A stretch of DNA of 64,000 nt from Polyangiaceae bacterium (lineage in GTDB: Bacteria; Myxococcota_A; Polyangia; Polyangiales; Polyangiaceae): contig JADJRH010000002.1 in NCBI GenBank assembly GCA_016712345.1, forward strand, positions 620,001 to 684,000, given 5' to 3'. Shown one piece after another: positions 52,550-60,846 of the stretch. Numbering within the stretch: position 1 is the first letter of the stretch; every line of letters begins with the position of its first letter. The notes beneath the pieces were generated by a model. It was not told the origin of the DNA and did no database searches. It saw only the letters and a program-made list of their open reading frames with translations. The position numbers were made by a program, and so were the translations under genes.

Positions 52550-53154
52550 AAGAAGCGATTTTACACCCCCTGATGGCGCTCGGGCCCTCAAGCGATTTAC
52601 CTCTTCCGCAAGCGGATGCCGCCGATGTGCGCGTGAAGCCGGTTCTGACGTTTGAACCTCTGTTTCGTGAACATGGGGAGTTTGTGCTCCGAACGGTGCG
52701 GCGCATGGGGGTTTCTGCAGCCGAAGTGGAGGACGTTGCACAGAATGTATTCTTAGTCGTGCATCGGCACCTGCATTCTTACGAGGGGCGGGGAACGGTG
52801 AAAGCGTGGCTGTTTGGAATTGTGCGGCGAGCGGTTGCGGACCATCGGAGGCAGAAGCGGCGCAGGCCTGAAGTTCCGGTGCTTGAACCGCCGGTTGGGG
52901 TGATTGAGCCTGAAACCGAAACTCAACTGGACCGGGCGCGGCAGCGCGCGCTTCTTGATAAAGCGTTGGACGCGCTTGATGACAGCAAACGTGAAGTGTT
53001 TGTGCTTTTTGAATTGGAGCAGATGTCCATGACCGAGGTGGCGGCCGCTGTGGATTGTCCGTTGCAAACAGCGTATAGCCGCCTCTACTCGGCGCGTGAA
53101 CGGGTGAAAGAAGTGGTGCTTGCCGCTTCGAAGGGAGGTCGCCGTGGTGAATGA
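52546..53154 (+). CDS. ECF-type RNA polymerase sigma factor
   Basis: 202 residues from GTG 52546 in a GTGA overlap with the previous stop. Region 2: FEPLFREHGEFVLRTVRRMG, AEVEDVAQNVFLVVHRHLHSY, VKAWLFGIVRRAVADHRRQKR. Region 4: LDKALDALDDSKREVFVLFELEQMSMTEVAAAVDCPLQTAYSRLYSARERV, the -35 binding helix-turn-helix. It directs RNA polymerase to a small, probably envelope-linked regulon. The downstream gene overlaps it and may encode its regulator. Confidence 0.93.
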   Translation: MKEAILHPLMALGPSSDLPLPQADAADVRVKPVLTFEPLFREHGEFVLRTVRRMGVSAAEVEDVAQNVFLVVHRHLHSYEGRGTVKAWLFGIVRRAVADHRRQKRRRPEVPVLEPPVGVIEPETETQLDRARQRALLDKALDALDDSKREVFVLFELEQMSMTEVAAAVDCPLQTAYSRLYSARERVKEVVLAASKGGRRGE

Positions 53155-53992
53155 GCACGAACCTACCCGTTGGCTGGACGACGCCTCCGACGCTCCGTTT
53201 GAGTTGAAAAATGTGCTGGCCTCCGCTGTGAACGACGGCGGTGGGGCTGATGCCGTGGCGAAGCTTGCGGCAAAACTTCCGTCGGCTTTGGGGGTTGCGG
53301 GTGGACTGTCAGGTGGGGCCACAACGGTTGGAACAAGCGCTTCGGCCGGAGTGACCGGGGCAGCGGCTGCGAAAAGCGCTGTCGCGGGGTGGAAGATTGC
53401 TATTTGGGTGGCCGGGGTCACGGTAGCAACTGGGGCTTCGGTCAACTTGATTCCAATGGTAGGTGGAATGAACAGGGGAGGGGAGGAGCCCGCTGCGGTG
53501 ATTGCACCGGCGGCGGTGGAGTTGAGTGGAACGAGCAAGTTGGAAGCTGCGGCACCGGTAGAAACGGTGAGAGCGCAGGAAGAGTTGGGGAGGGAAGAAG
53601 CAAAAGAGCCTGAAAAAAAGCCGTTGGCTCACGGTAAGGGAACGTTGAAGGTGGACAAAGTGTTGCCTTTGGCAACGGCGGGGACGGCTGCGACGGTCGT
53701 GTCAGATGGTAAGAAAGAAGATAGGGCAGATTCGCTTTCAAAAGAGGCGAAGTTGCTTTTGCAAGTGAAAGCCGACGTGGCGAAAGACCCAGAAAAGGCG
53801 CTTAAATTGGCTGAAAAACATCATCGAATGTTCGGCGATGGAGCGCTTTTAGAAGAGCGCGAGGTGCTTCAGATTGAAGCGCTTGTGCGCTTGGGTAGAG
53901 TGGAAGAAGCCAAAGCGGCGGCGTCCAGATTCAGGGCGGAGCATCCGCAGTCAGGTCATTTGGCGCGGGTGGCGCGACTTGTGGCGAAGTAG
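53144..53992 (+). CDS. Membrane protein, possible anti-sigma factor
   Basis: 282 residues from GTG 53144 (AGGGAGGTC ribosome site), overlapping the sigma gene. The N-terminal 80 residues are cytosolic. One membrane helix (WKIAIWVAGVTVATGASVNLI) lies near residues 85-105. The rest is Ala/Glu/Lys-rich, ending in TPR-like helices (LLLQVKADVAKDPEKALKLAEKHHRMFGDGALLEEREVLQIEALVRLG). The position and one-helix layout suggest an anti-sigma factor, but no zinc (ZAS) motif is seen. Confidence 0.72.
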   Translation: MVNEHEPTRWLDDASDAPFELKNVLASAVNDGGGADAVAKLAAKLPSALGVAGGLSGGATTVGTSASAGVTGAAAAKSAVAGWKIAIWVAGVTVATGASVNLIPMVGGMNRGGEEPAAVIAPAAVELSGTSKLEAAAPVETVRAQEELGREEAKEPEKKPLAHGKGTLKVDKVLPLATAGTAATVVSDGKKEDRADSLSKEAKLLLQVKADVAKDPEKALKLAEKHHRMFGDGALLEEREVLQIEALVRLGRVEEAKAAASRFRAEHPQSGHLARVARLVAK

Positions 53993-54057
53993 GGCCTCTC
54001 ACAAAAAAATGCACGAGGCTCTACCCTTCGGCGGCAAATACCTCTAAATCGCTCGCT

Positions 54058-54363
54058 ATGCCGTCTGTGAGCACCAAAGTTGATCTGTGCAAAGGCCACG
54101 ACGCCTGCGCTCCGCGTCCAATGGCCTCGTTTAGCCCCGACGTGTGGGCCGAGGGGTTTGAAGTGGCGCGCGAAGACGATTCGCTTGTTCCTCACGGCTG
54201 CCCAAACCATCCTCCCCATGGTGCCAACATTTCGGCTGGGTACCCCACTGTTTTCGCCAATGGCAAGCCCGTTGGGTACATCGGTGCGTCGGTGAGTTGG
54301 CCTTCCGGTGAAATGGGTACGGGAAGGCCGAGCGTGTTTGTGGGCGAGCGAGCCGGTGGGTAG
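54058..54363 (+). CDS. PAAR-domain protein (T6SS spike tip-like), orphan
   Basis: 101 residues. VDLCKGHDACAPRPMASFSPDV and GCPNHPPHGANISAGYPTVFANGKPVGYIGASVSWPSGEMGTGRPSVFVG match the PAAR fold: repeated short strands ending in P-x-V-F-x-N-G and S-x-x-V-F-x-G, with His and Cys for zinc at the tip. PAAR proteins sharpen VgrG spikes of type VI secretion or phage-like devices and recruit effectors. No VgrG or other T6SS gene is in the window. No clear ribosome site. Confidence 0.75.
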   Translation: MPSVSTKVDLCKGHDACAPRPMASFSPDVWAEGFEVAREDDSLVPHGCPNHPPHGANISAGYPTVFANGKPVGYIGASVSWPSGEMGTGRPSVFVGERAGG

Positions 54364-54528
54364 ACACCCTCGCAGATGATGTTGCACCCCCGACGTGTTG
54401 TGTACACATGTGACGCTGTTGGGCGATGACCGACGCCGCTGAGGCTCCCGTGGCTGTGTGGGTTGCGGGTCGTGCGATTGTGATGGATCGTTGAACCTGG
54501 GCGTGCTGACCGGGTGTAGACTTCGGTC

Positions 54529-55590
54529 ATGCGTACACTTCGCCTTTCTTGGTCGCGCACCGCCGGAGCGCTTCCGCTCGTTGTTTTTGCCGCTGTGAGC
54601 GCCGGGTGTGATTCAGACGTTGTAACGCAAAGCACTTCGGCCGGGGGCAGTTCGTCCACTTCCACAGCGGGTGCGGGGGGCACATCTTCAGGCGGAGCGG
54701 GCGGCGTTGGGGGTGTTTTGTTCGGCGGGGGTGGTACAACCGGCACGGGGACGACAACGAGTACACAAACGGGCTTGTGCAACGATGTTTCCCAGGAGCA
54801 GACCTTTGTGGTTGCGCTGCCCGACCCCGGTGTGGTTGCGGAGCCGGGGCAGATCTGCGCGCAAAACCCTCCAACCGTGGTGAGCAACACGGCGGCGCGT
54901 GTGACGTTGACCAAATATTCGCAGGCGCTCAACCTGGCAATGGGGTTTGTCGCGATTGCCGCACCGCTCGACGGAACGGTGGTGGGGACGCCGACGGTGG
55001 AAGTGGTTTCGGCTCAGACAAATGAGCTTCTTGGGATGGTTGTCACCGATGTTCAGCCCACGCAGGGAGGTTTTACCTTCCATGCGGAATGGCCTCAAAT
55101 GCTCAATTTGCCGCCTGAATCGTGGGTGAACATGACAGTGAAGACAACTTTCACGTCGCAGTGTGGACCCGGTGCCAATGACACGCGGGTTGTGGAGTCA
55201 ATCACCAACATTCATCTCTGTTTTGAAGGCAGCGATCTTGTATGGGTAAGCTCGGGGGACGAGTGTAAGGTGTGTGAGATCATCGCTGAAATGGCTCCAA
55301 GTCCGATTGTTTCTGACAAGCGGAGGGATGATCTACCCCTTGCGCGGGCGCTCCGGCTTCGCGTTCGTCCGATTGTAAAAGTGGGCCGTCAGGTGGTGCT
55401 CATGGCCGAAAACGACGGTGGGGAAGGGGTGGAGTATCACTGGCAGGTTTCAGGCGGTGAGGTGGAACGCGTGGCTCCCGACGTGGTGGTGTGGACTCCG
55501 CCAAAAGGGGGTGGTCGACACTTGATTCAGGCGGCTGTTACTGGAGAACATACCGCGGGTGTGGCGTCGTATACTCTGGAGGCGGCATGA
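54529..55590 (+). CDS. Gly/Ser-linker lipoprotein
   Basis: 353 residues. Signal with lipobox AAVSAGCDS and a Gly/Ser/Thr linker to about residue 80. A beta domain follows (QEQTFVVALPDPGVVAEPGQIC), with Cys pairs, and CKVCEIIAEM near residue 245; the C-terminal 90 residues resemble an Ig/PKD-like fold (ARALRLRVRPIVKVGRQVVLM, YHWQVSGGEVE). It overlaps the radical SAM gene by ATGA, so they are translationally coupled. Function unknown; it might be the substrate or partner of that enzyme. Confidence 0.72.
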   Translation: MRTLRLSWSRTAGALPLVVFAAVSAGCDSDVVTQSTSAGGSSSTSTAGAGGTSSGGAGGVGGVLFGGGGTTGTGTTTSTQTGLCNDVSQEQTFVVALPDPGVVAEPGQICAQNPPTVVSNTAARVTLTKYSQALNLAMGFVAIAAPLDGTVVGTPTVEVVSAQTNELLGMVVTDVQPTQGGFTFHAEWPQMLNLPPESWVNMTVKTTFTSQCGPGANDTRVVESITNIHLCFEGSDLVWVSSGDECKVCEIIAEMAPSPIVSDKRRDDLPLARALRLRVRPIVKVGRQVVLMAENDGGEGVEYHWQVSGGEVERVAPDVVVWTPPKGGGRHLIQAAVTGEHTAGVASYTLEAA

Positions 55591-57236
55591 GCGGCGCGGG
55601 CAGGCGCCTTCAAAAGGCCGTGCTGATTGGGCCCATTCAACAAGAAAACCTGGCGTTGCAATACCTGGCGGCGTCGGCAAGGCGAGCGGGTCACCAGGTG
55701 GAAGTGGTGGCGTATAACGACCGCGCCGAGCTTGACCAAACTGTTGAACGGGCGCTGGCATCGTCGCCTGACTTGATAGGGGTGGGGCTTGCGTTTCAGA
55801 ATGCGATTCAGGATTATATTGAACTTCTGAGTGCGCTCCGTCCGCGTGGTTTCAAAGGGCATTTGACGTGCGGTGGTCATGTTCCAACGTTTTGTTATCG
55901 CGATCTGATGAGGGACATTCCCGACTTGGACACGGCAGTCAGGCACGATGGGGAACATACCCTTGTTGAGATGTTGGATCGGATGGCGGACGAAAAGCCG
56001 GTGCGCGGATTGGCCGGTTTGGTTTGGCGCGAAGGGGAAGGGGTTGTGGAGGGCCCTGTGAGGCAGGCCCTGAATGACATTGACGGTTTGCCACCGGCGG
56101 CTCGCAGTGCCGAACCTTACCTTGTGGGCGGCACGGTGGTAGACTTTGTGATCACCGCCCGAGGCTGCGTTGGGGAATGCAGTTATTGTAGTATTGCGGC
56201 GTTCACTTCAGAAATGGGGGTAAGTTATCGTCTGCGCAATCCCGCGGCGGTGGCGGAGGAAATTGCGGCGAGTTACCACGAGCGGGCGGCGCGCGTGGTG
56301 TTTGTACAGGATGATTTGTTTGTGCTGCCGCGTGAAAAAAAGACAGTGGAGCGCACGCGCGCGCTCCGCGAGGCGCTCACATCGCGGGGCGTGGGCGATG
56401 TGGTGTTTTGGGTAAAAGGCCGGCCTGAAACAATGACGCCGGGAACATGTCAGGCGCTTCGAGAAATGGGGGCGATTCACTTGTTTTTGGGGGTTGAAAG
56501 CGCTTCGGCGAAGCGCCTCGACTATTTGGGGCGCACGCATCTACCCATTCATAATCAAAACGCCATTCAGGTGTGTCGCGATTATGGGATTGTGCCTTCG
56601 TTCAACTTTATGTTGTTCGATCCCGACTGTTCGCTGGATGACATTGATGCAACGCTCGACTTGGCGGAGCAGCACTTGGACCTTCCATGGAATGTGTGCC
56701 GAACCGAGGTGTACTCAGGGACTGAGTTGCTTTCGCGTTTACAAGCCGAAGGGAGGCTTGAAGGGGATTATAAGAGTTACGGTTACCGCATGAATGATGC
56801 GCGCGCGGAGGTGATGTTTCGTATTTTGCGTGTGAGTTTGCACGAGCGGGCGCTTGCGTGTGAGAGCCTTCTCAATCGGCTTATCAGTCTGTCATTTGCG
56901 CGTCAGATTCATGAGCACTTTTTTCCCGGACCTACCACTGCGGCGTTTGCCAAAAAAGTGGTTGAATTGGGGGTTACTGCAAGGCGGGATACATTGCGCG
57001 TTCTTCGAGAAACAATGGCGTTTGTGCGGGCTGTTGACGTGCGCGATGCTCAAGCGGTGAGACGCTACGCGGTGGAGCAGGCGCTCGCAATTCAACTGCG
57101 CGACCTTTCGCTGAAGGCCCAGACGGAGGAGTTGTGGCAGCTCTCGCATGTGCGCGGACTGCGCTTGTGGGCGGGGCGTGGTGTGACGCCGGCGGGGCGA
57201 GCGCGCGTCGGCTACGGCGTTGCGGCGGGGTCTTGA
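55587..57236 (+). CDS. B12-binding-domain radical SAM protein
   Basis: 549 residues, start at the ATGA overlap. The N-terminal about 160 residues have the cobalamin-binding fold common in this class (VLIGPIQQENLALQYLAASARRAGHQVEVV, then SPDLIGVGLAFQN) although no DxHxxG motif is seen. C194, C198 and C201 (CVGECSYC) bind the 4Fe-4S cluster that cleaves S-adenosylmethionine. Related enzymes carry out methylations, ring changes or peptide modification. The operon has a lipoprotein on one side and a MYXO-CTERM-like protein on the other; the substrate is unknown. Confidence 0.88.
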   Translation: MSGAGRRLQKAVLIGPIQQENLALQYLAASARRAGHQVEVVAYNDRAELDQTVERALASSPDLIGVGLAFQNAIQDYIELLSALRPRGFKGHLTCGGHVPTFCYRDLMRDIPDLDTAVRHDGEHTLVEMLDRMADEKPVRGLAGLVWREGEGVVEGPVRQALNDIDGLPPAARSAEPYLVGGTVVDFVITARGCVGECSYCSIAAFTSEMGVSYRLRNPAAVAEEIAASYHERAARVVFVQDDLFVLPREKKTVERTRALREALTSRGVGDVVFWVKGRPETMTPGTCQALREMGAIHLFLGVESASAKRLDYLGRTHLPIHNQNAIQVCRDYGIVPSFNFMLFDPDCSLDDIDATLDLAEQHLDLPWNVCRTEVYSGTELLSRLQAEGRLEGDYKSYGYRMNDARAEVMFRILRVSLHERALACESLLNRLISLSFARQIHEHFFPGPTTAAFAKKVVELGVTARRDTLRVLRETMAFVRAVDVRDAQAVRRYAVEQALAIQLRDLSLKAQTEELWQLSHVRGLRLWAGRGVTPAGRARVGYGVAAGS

Positions 57237-57238
57237 CA

Positions 57239-58303
57239 ATGGTGTACACATTGTTCGAGGGGCGGTTTTGTCGCGTGTTGACGGCGGCGGGTGTGTTGAC
57301 GGCGGCGCTTGTTTGCACTGAAAACGCTGGCGCGGATGTGGCGGTTGCGGGAACGCACATTCTACCCTCAGATGCGGTGTTTACCGGGGTGAACGACTTT
57401 CCGAAATTTCGGTTTGTGGTGGCGGTTCACTCGCATCGACCAAGCCCGGAGGAGATGCCGTCGATGCCCATTCCAGAGCCGTCGGCGGTGAAGGAGGGTG
57501 AACCCGTACCTATTCACAAGGTGTTTTTTCAGGAGTTGAGGGCCATCCCGTTGGATGCTCCCGATCCCGTGCCGGATGCGTGGGTATTGGCGTCAAACGC
57601 GCCTACTTCGGGCTCGTTTACTCGGCATCCGGTGCGTGTACCCATTGGGTCGGATGAGGTGAGTGCCCGGGCGTATTACCATGTTCGTCAGGTGGAGGCC
57701 GGGTGGATTTCGGTGGAGTTGTTGGGCGCGGATCTGCTTTTGAAGGATGGATCCAAAAAGCCTCATGTGAAGGTGATTCCGGTTTCGTACGCGGTAGAAT
57801 CGTTTGAGGCGGAGCCGGGTTGGAAGCTCTTTTTGATGCCGGATCCCAAGTGGCCGGCTGGGGCGGTTTCTCTACCCGCGGTTCGATATGGGGTTGGAGA
57901 TGAGTTGGTGCTGACGCCGGGGCCTCGAACGCTTGTGGCTGTAAAGGGGGACGTTGGGCCGTCGGGCAGTCTTGATGGTAAAGAATACAGAGTGTGGGGT
58001 CGTCCGTTGGATGCGTTTCAAACGGATGAGGTGGCGCCGGAAAGTGGAGCTGTGGGCCGTCAGGTTCGACTGCACGTGGAGATTGGGTCTGAAGGTAAGT
58101 TGGACATTTCGCTGGGCGAGCGTTTTCGAAATGGGGAGGGGGATTGGTTTGAGGATGCCGATCTGACATTCCCTGTGGAGGGGGTGTTGCGGCGTGAGCA
58201 CAAGATTGCTCTGGGGGCTCTCGGGATCCTGGCGATTGGACTTTTGGGGGGTGGAGTTTGGTTTGTTCGCCGGCGCAGAAAGCGGGCAGGCTCACCGAGC
58301 TGA
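57239..58303 (+). CDS. Exported protein with MYXO-CTERM-like tail
   Basis: 354 residues from ATG 57239, 2 bp after the radical SAM stop. Signal VLTAAGVLTAALVCTENAGA. The body is beta-rich with conserved-looking ELRAIPLDAPDPVPDAWVL and WKLFLMPDPKWPAGAVSLPAVRYG. It ends in a membrane helix (IALGALGILAIGLLGGGVWFV) and RRRRKR, a C-terminal sorting layout (no Cys, so not classic MYXO-CTERM). Probably surface-associated; function unknown. Confidence 0.72.
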   Translation: MVYTLFEGRFCRVLTAAGVLTAALVCTENAGADVAVAGTHILPSDAVFTGVNDFPKFRFVVAVHSHRPSPEEMPSMPIPEPSAVKEGEPVPIHKVFFQELRAIPLDAPDPVPDAWVLASNAPTSGSFTRHPVRVPIGSDEVSARAYYHVRQVEAGWISVELLGADLLLKDGSKKPHVKVIPVSYAVESFEAEPGWKLFLMPDPKWPAGAVSLPAVRYGVGDELVLTPGPRTLVAVKGDVGPSGSLDGKEYRVWGRPLDAFQTDEVAPESGAVGRQVRLHVEIGSEGKLDISLGERFRNGEGDWFEDADLTFPVEGVLRREHKIALGALGILAIGLLGGGVWFVRRRRKRAGSPS

Positions 58304-58417
58304 GCGATTGTCAACCAGTGGGGATGGGTAGATTTGTGGTGAGGAGATCGGCGTGCCGTGCGCTGCCCGAGGAGATCGACCGACGGATGAGCGTGCGCAG
58401 CAGCGCCATTTCTTAAG

Positions 58418-58564
58418 AAAACAACGTTGGATGGGGCTCGATGCGCGGCGCAGGCAAGGCGCCCGTGAGGAGCGCGCGGAGCGTAGTTGGATCTACGTGA
58501 GCACGCACCGCAGCGGGCAACGCCGCCTGAGCCGATGCAGCGAGCCTCTAGACAACGTTGTTTT
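58418..58564. repeat. 12-bp inverted repeat bounding a GC-rich insert
   Basis: AAAACAACGTTG at 58418-58429 is the inverse of CAACGTTGTTTT at 58553-58564, which overlaps the stop of the convergent gene. Between them is 123 bp of GC-rich, imperfectly palindromic sequence (GCGCGGCGCAGGCAAGGCGC and so on). It may act as a two-way terminator or be a small non-autonomous element. Confidence 0.5.
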
Positions 58565-60041
58565 AGCGGCTGCCGGTTTGGTTTTTAGGCTTCGGCGGGG
58601 CAGTCAACTTGGCAATGATCGTTTGGGGGAAGACGATCACGTCGGCATACCAGAGCGACGACGGGCTGAAGATGGGGTTACGGAATTTGCCGTTGTCGTG
58701 AAGGATGTTGTTGTTGTTGTTGTACCCAATGTCGACGCCGAGTTCGTCAATGACCTGATAGTAGAGCGATACGTCGAAGTTGGTGGTTTGGCGCAGGTAG
58801 CTGCGGGCTTCATCGAGGTCAACACAGCCGGTGGCAAGTTGAACGTCGCAGTCGTTGCCCTTTTGTGAGAACGGAACATCCCACGACACGCCGAGCGAGC
58901 CGTTGAGTTGAAGGTCACCGTAGAGGGGCAAGAAGAAGGACAAACCGGCGTTGAAGCGATTTTCAACGTTGGCGCCGCCGCGGAGAATGTCGCTCTCAAT
59001 GGGCGCGCCGCGCGAGTCTTGTCGGGGGCGGTTGAGATTGGTGTTGATGGGAACCGTGCTGTTCCAGAACTGGTGTGTCCACCCGCCCGAAAGGGTAAGA
59101 GTGATGTTGCCCAAGTAGTCAGACGCCGAGCCGAGCAACTTGACTTGCTGACGCAGGGCGGCGTTGAGGTTGGTGCCCAGGTAGAGCCCGTTGCTGAGGG
59201 CATACGGAGAGGTGGGTAGAATGAGTTGACCACCGACAACGGCCTGCGTTCTATACTCGGCGGCACCGGCAAGGGTAGGGTCGCGAGCCAAAGCGCCCGC
59301 AGCCGTTCCACCTTCACCCGCACCCCAGGCCGCAATCGCAATGGTGTCTGTCAGGCGGATGGGGATGTTGTTGAGTTCAGGCTGATATTGGCGCGTTGTA
59401 AAATCGTTGTTGGTGTACTCGGTGGTGACCGCGACCACGGTGCTGGCGCGAACGGCGTGTTTACCTTCACGATAAAGGAAGGCGCCGGGTACGAATGTCC
59501 ACGTTTGTGTGTACACATCGGTTTCGTTGGAGCCCACTCCGGTAAACCCGTCGACGTAGTCGGTGGAGGTGACGGTTCCGAACGTGGAGGCGGAAACTTG
59601 GTGGGTCCACGCGACGACGCTGCCTGCGAACCGCTGCAACAGGGACATCCCCTTGGGCTTTTCAGGCGGGGGCGGCGGCGGTTGCTGCGGAGGCGGGGGC
59701 GGCGGTTGGGGTTGCACTGTGGGCGCGACCGGGGGCGGCGCCGGAGCTACGGCAGGCGGCGCGGGAGGCGCATTGGGATCTTGCGGCGCGGCTTGCGGGG
59801 CACCGGGCGTTGCGGGCGGGGGCGGCGCAGGCTGAGCGGTGCTCGTGGTGGTGGCCGTGGGGGCCGGAGCCGGGGGCGCGTTGGGATCCGCGGTTCCGGG
59901 CGGGGGCGGCGCGTTGGGATCGGCGGTGGTGGTTGGAGCGGGCGCGGGCGTTGTGGGCGCGGGCGCGGGCTGAGCCTGTGCAACTGCGGCTGCTGCGAGG
60001 CCCGCGGTTGTCAGTGCTACTGCTAGAAACTTGGTCTTCAC
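58563..60041 (-). CDS. Outer-membrane protein with long Pro/Ala-rich N-terminal region
   Basis: 492 residues from GTG 60041 (GAGGTGGAC ribosome site). Signal FLAVALTTAGLAAAAVAQAQ, then about 125 residues of Pro/Ala/Thr (PPPPPQQPPPPPPEKP-type), perhaps spanning peptidoglycan. The remaining about 345 residues look like a beta-barrel with many aromatic strands (YALSNGLYLGTNLNAALRQ, ITLTLSGGWTHQFWN, GDLQLNGSLGVSWDVPF). One Cys pair (CDVQLATGC). The role is unknown; a porin-like or structural function is likely. Confidence 0.78.
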   Translation of the reverse strand: MKTKFLAVALTTAGLAAAAVAQAQPAPAPTTPAPAPTTTADPNAPPPPGTADPNAPPAPAPTATTTSTAQPAPPPPATPGAPQAAPQDPNAPPAPPAVAPAPPPVAPTVQPQPPPPPPQQPPPPPPEKPKGMSLLQRFAGSVVAWTHQVSASTFGTVTSTDYVDGFTGVGSNETDVYTQTWTFVPGAFLYREGKHAVRASTVVAVTTEYTNNDFTTRQYQPELNNIPIRLTDTIAIAAWGAGEGGTAAGALARDPTLAGAAEYRTQAVVGGQLILPTSPYALSNGLYLGTNLNAALRQQVKLLGSASDYLGNITLTLSGGWTHQFWNSTVPINTNLNRPRQDSRGAPIESDILRGGANVENRFNAGLSFFLPLYGDLQLNGSLGVSWDVPFSQKGNDCDVQLATGCVDLDEARSYLRQTTNFDVSLYYQVIDELGVDIGYNNNNNILHDNGKFRNPIFSPSSLWYADVIVFPQTIIAKLTAPPKPKNQTGSR

Positions 60042-60366
60042 GTCCACCTCGTCCTCAAAAAGTCGTGTGCGATGTCGATCCTCACCGGAGCCACGTCGCC
60101 GAGCGCGCCGGCCCTTCCCATGAGCACCCGTCCGCGTCAACGAGGCATGCGGAACGCGGTGCTCAGGAAAAGCTTCCCGTCTGCTGCAGGATTTGGGCCG
60201 TTGATGATTTGTCGTGAAATGAAGGGTGTTGCGAAAGTGGCGCCGACCGTCGGGAGAGGGGCCGTCACGGTTTGCACCCCGAGGGCGCGTTCGGATGCTG
60301 ACGTTCGCGGGAGGGGGGCGCGATCGAAGTTGCGCGTCGGGGGCGAGGATGGACTAAACGACGCGC
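60042..60366. other. Divergent promoter region, OMP and bactofilin genes
   Basis: 325 bp between divergent starts. Several short frames occur on both strands but none with a ribosome site or family resemblance. No clear -35/-10 or sigma-54 pair was found. Confidence 0.45.
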
Positions 60367-60846
60367 ATGGAATCGGGCCGACCGACCGACGGAACCCTTG
60401 CGCGGCCAACGGAGATCACTGCGCTGCTCGGGCGGGGGACTCATTTTGAAGGCAAGCTCTTCTTTGAAGGGCGCGTTCGCGTCGATGGGAGTTTTCGGGG
60501 TGAGATCCGCGGCGATGATGTGCTTGTGATCGGCGACGGCGCGCAGATCGTGGGCGACATTGAAGTGTCGACGTGCATCGTGACGGGGGGTCAGGTGGAG
60601 GGGAACATTCGGGCGCGCGATGCGATTGAGTTGTACGCACCTTCGCGAGTGACGGGGGACTTGCATGCGCCGGCGATTTTTATTGATCGAGGTGTGGTGT
60701 TTGACGGCAGCTGCAAGATGGCTCCGCTCGACGGAAAAGCGGATGAAGGTGCGTTGGAGCGAGAGAGCGCTTCGCCGCCGATGGACGAAGAGCCGACCGG
60801 TTGGCTCACAGAAACAACGCACGACGACGATCGCGCCCAGTCGTAG
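60367..60846 (+). CDS. Bactofilin
   Basis: 159 residues. The central DUF583 right-handed beta-helix is clear: TALLGRGTHFEGKLFFEGRVRVDGSFRGEIRGDDVLVIGDGAQIVGDIEVSTCIVTGGQVEGNIRARD and on to TGDLHAPAIFIDRGVVFDG (given here in part). Bactofilins polymerise without nucleotide into cytoskeletal filaments that place wall enzymes, polar proteins or chromosome-segregation factors. N- and C-terminal extensions are disordered and acidic. It is followed directly by the nuclease gene. Confidence 0.92.
   Translation: MESGRPTDGTLARPTEITALLGRGTHFEGKLFFEGRVRVDGSFRGEIRGDDVLVIGDGAQIVGDIEVSTCIVTGGQVEGNIRARDAIELYAPSRVTGDLHAPAIFIDRGVVFDGSCKMAPLDGKADEGALERESASPPMDEEPTGWLTETTHDDDRAQS

Noticed and set aside
59226..60026. 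Long plus-strand Gly/Arg-rich frame opposite the Pro-rich OMP gene
   Set aside because: Its Gly/Arg composition is simply the antisense of Pro/Ala codons; the minus-strand protein has a signal peptide and barrel.
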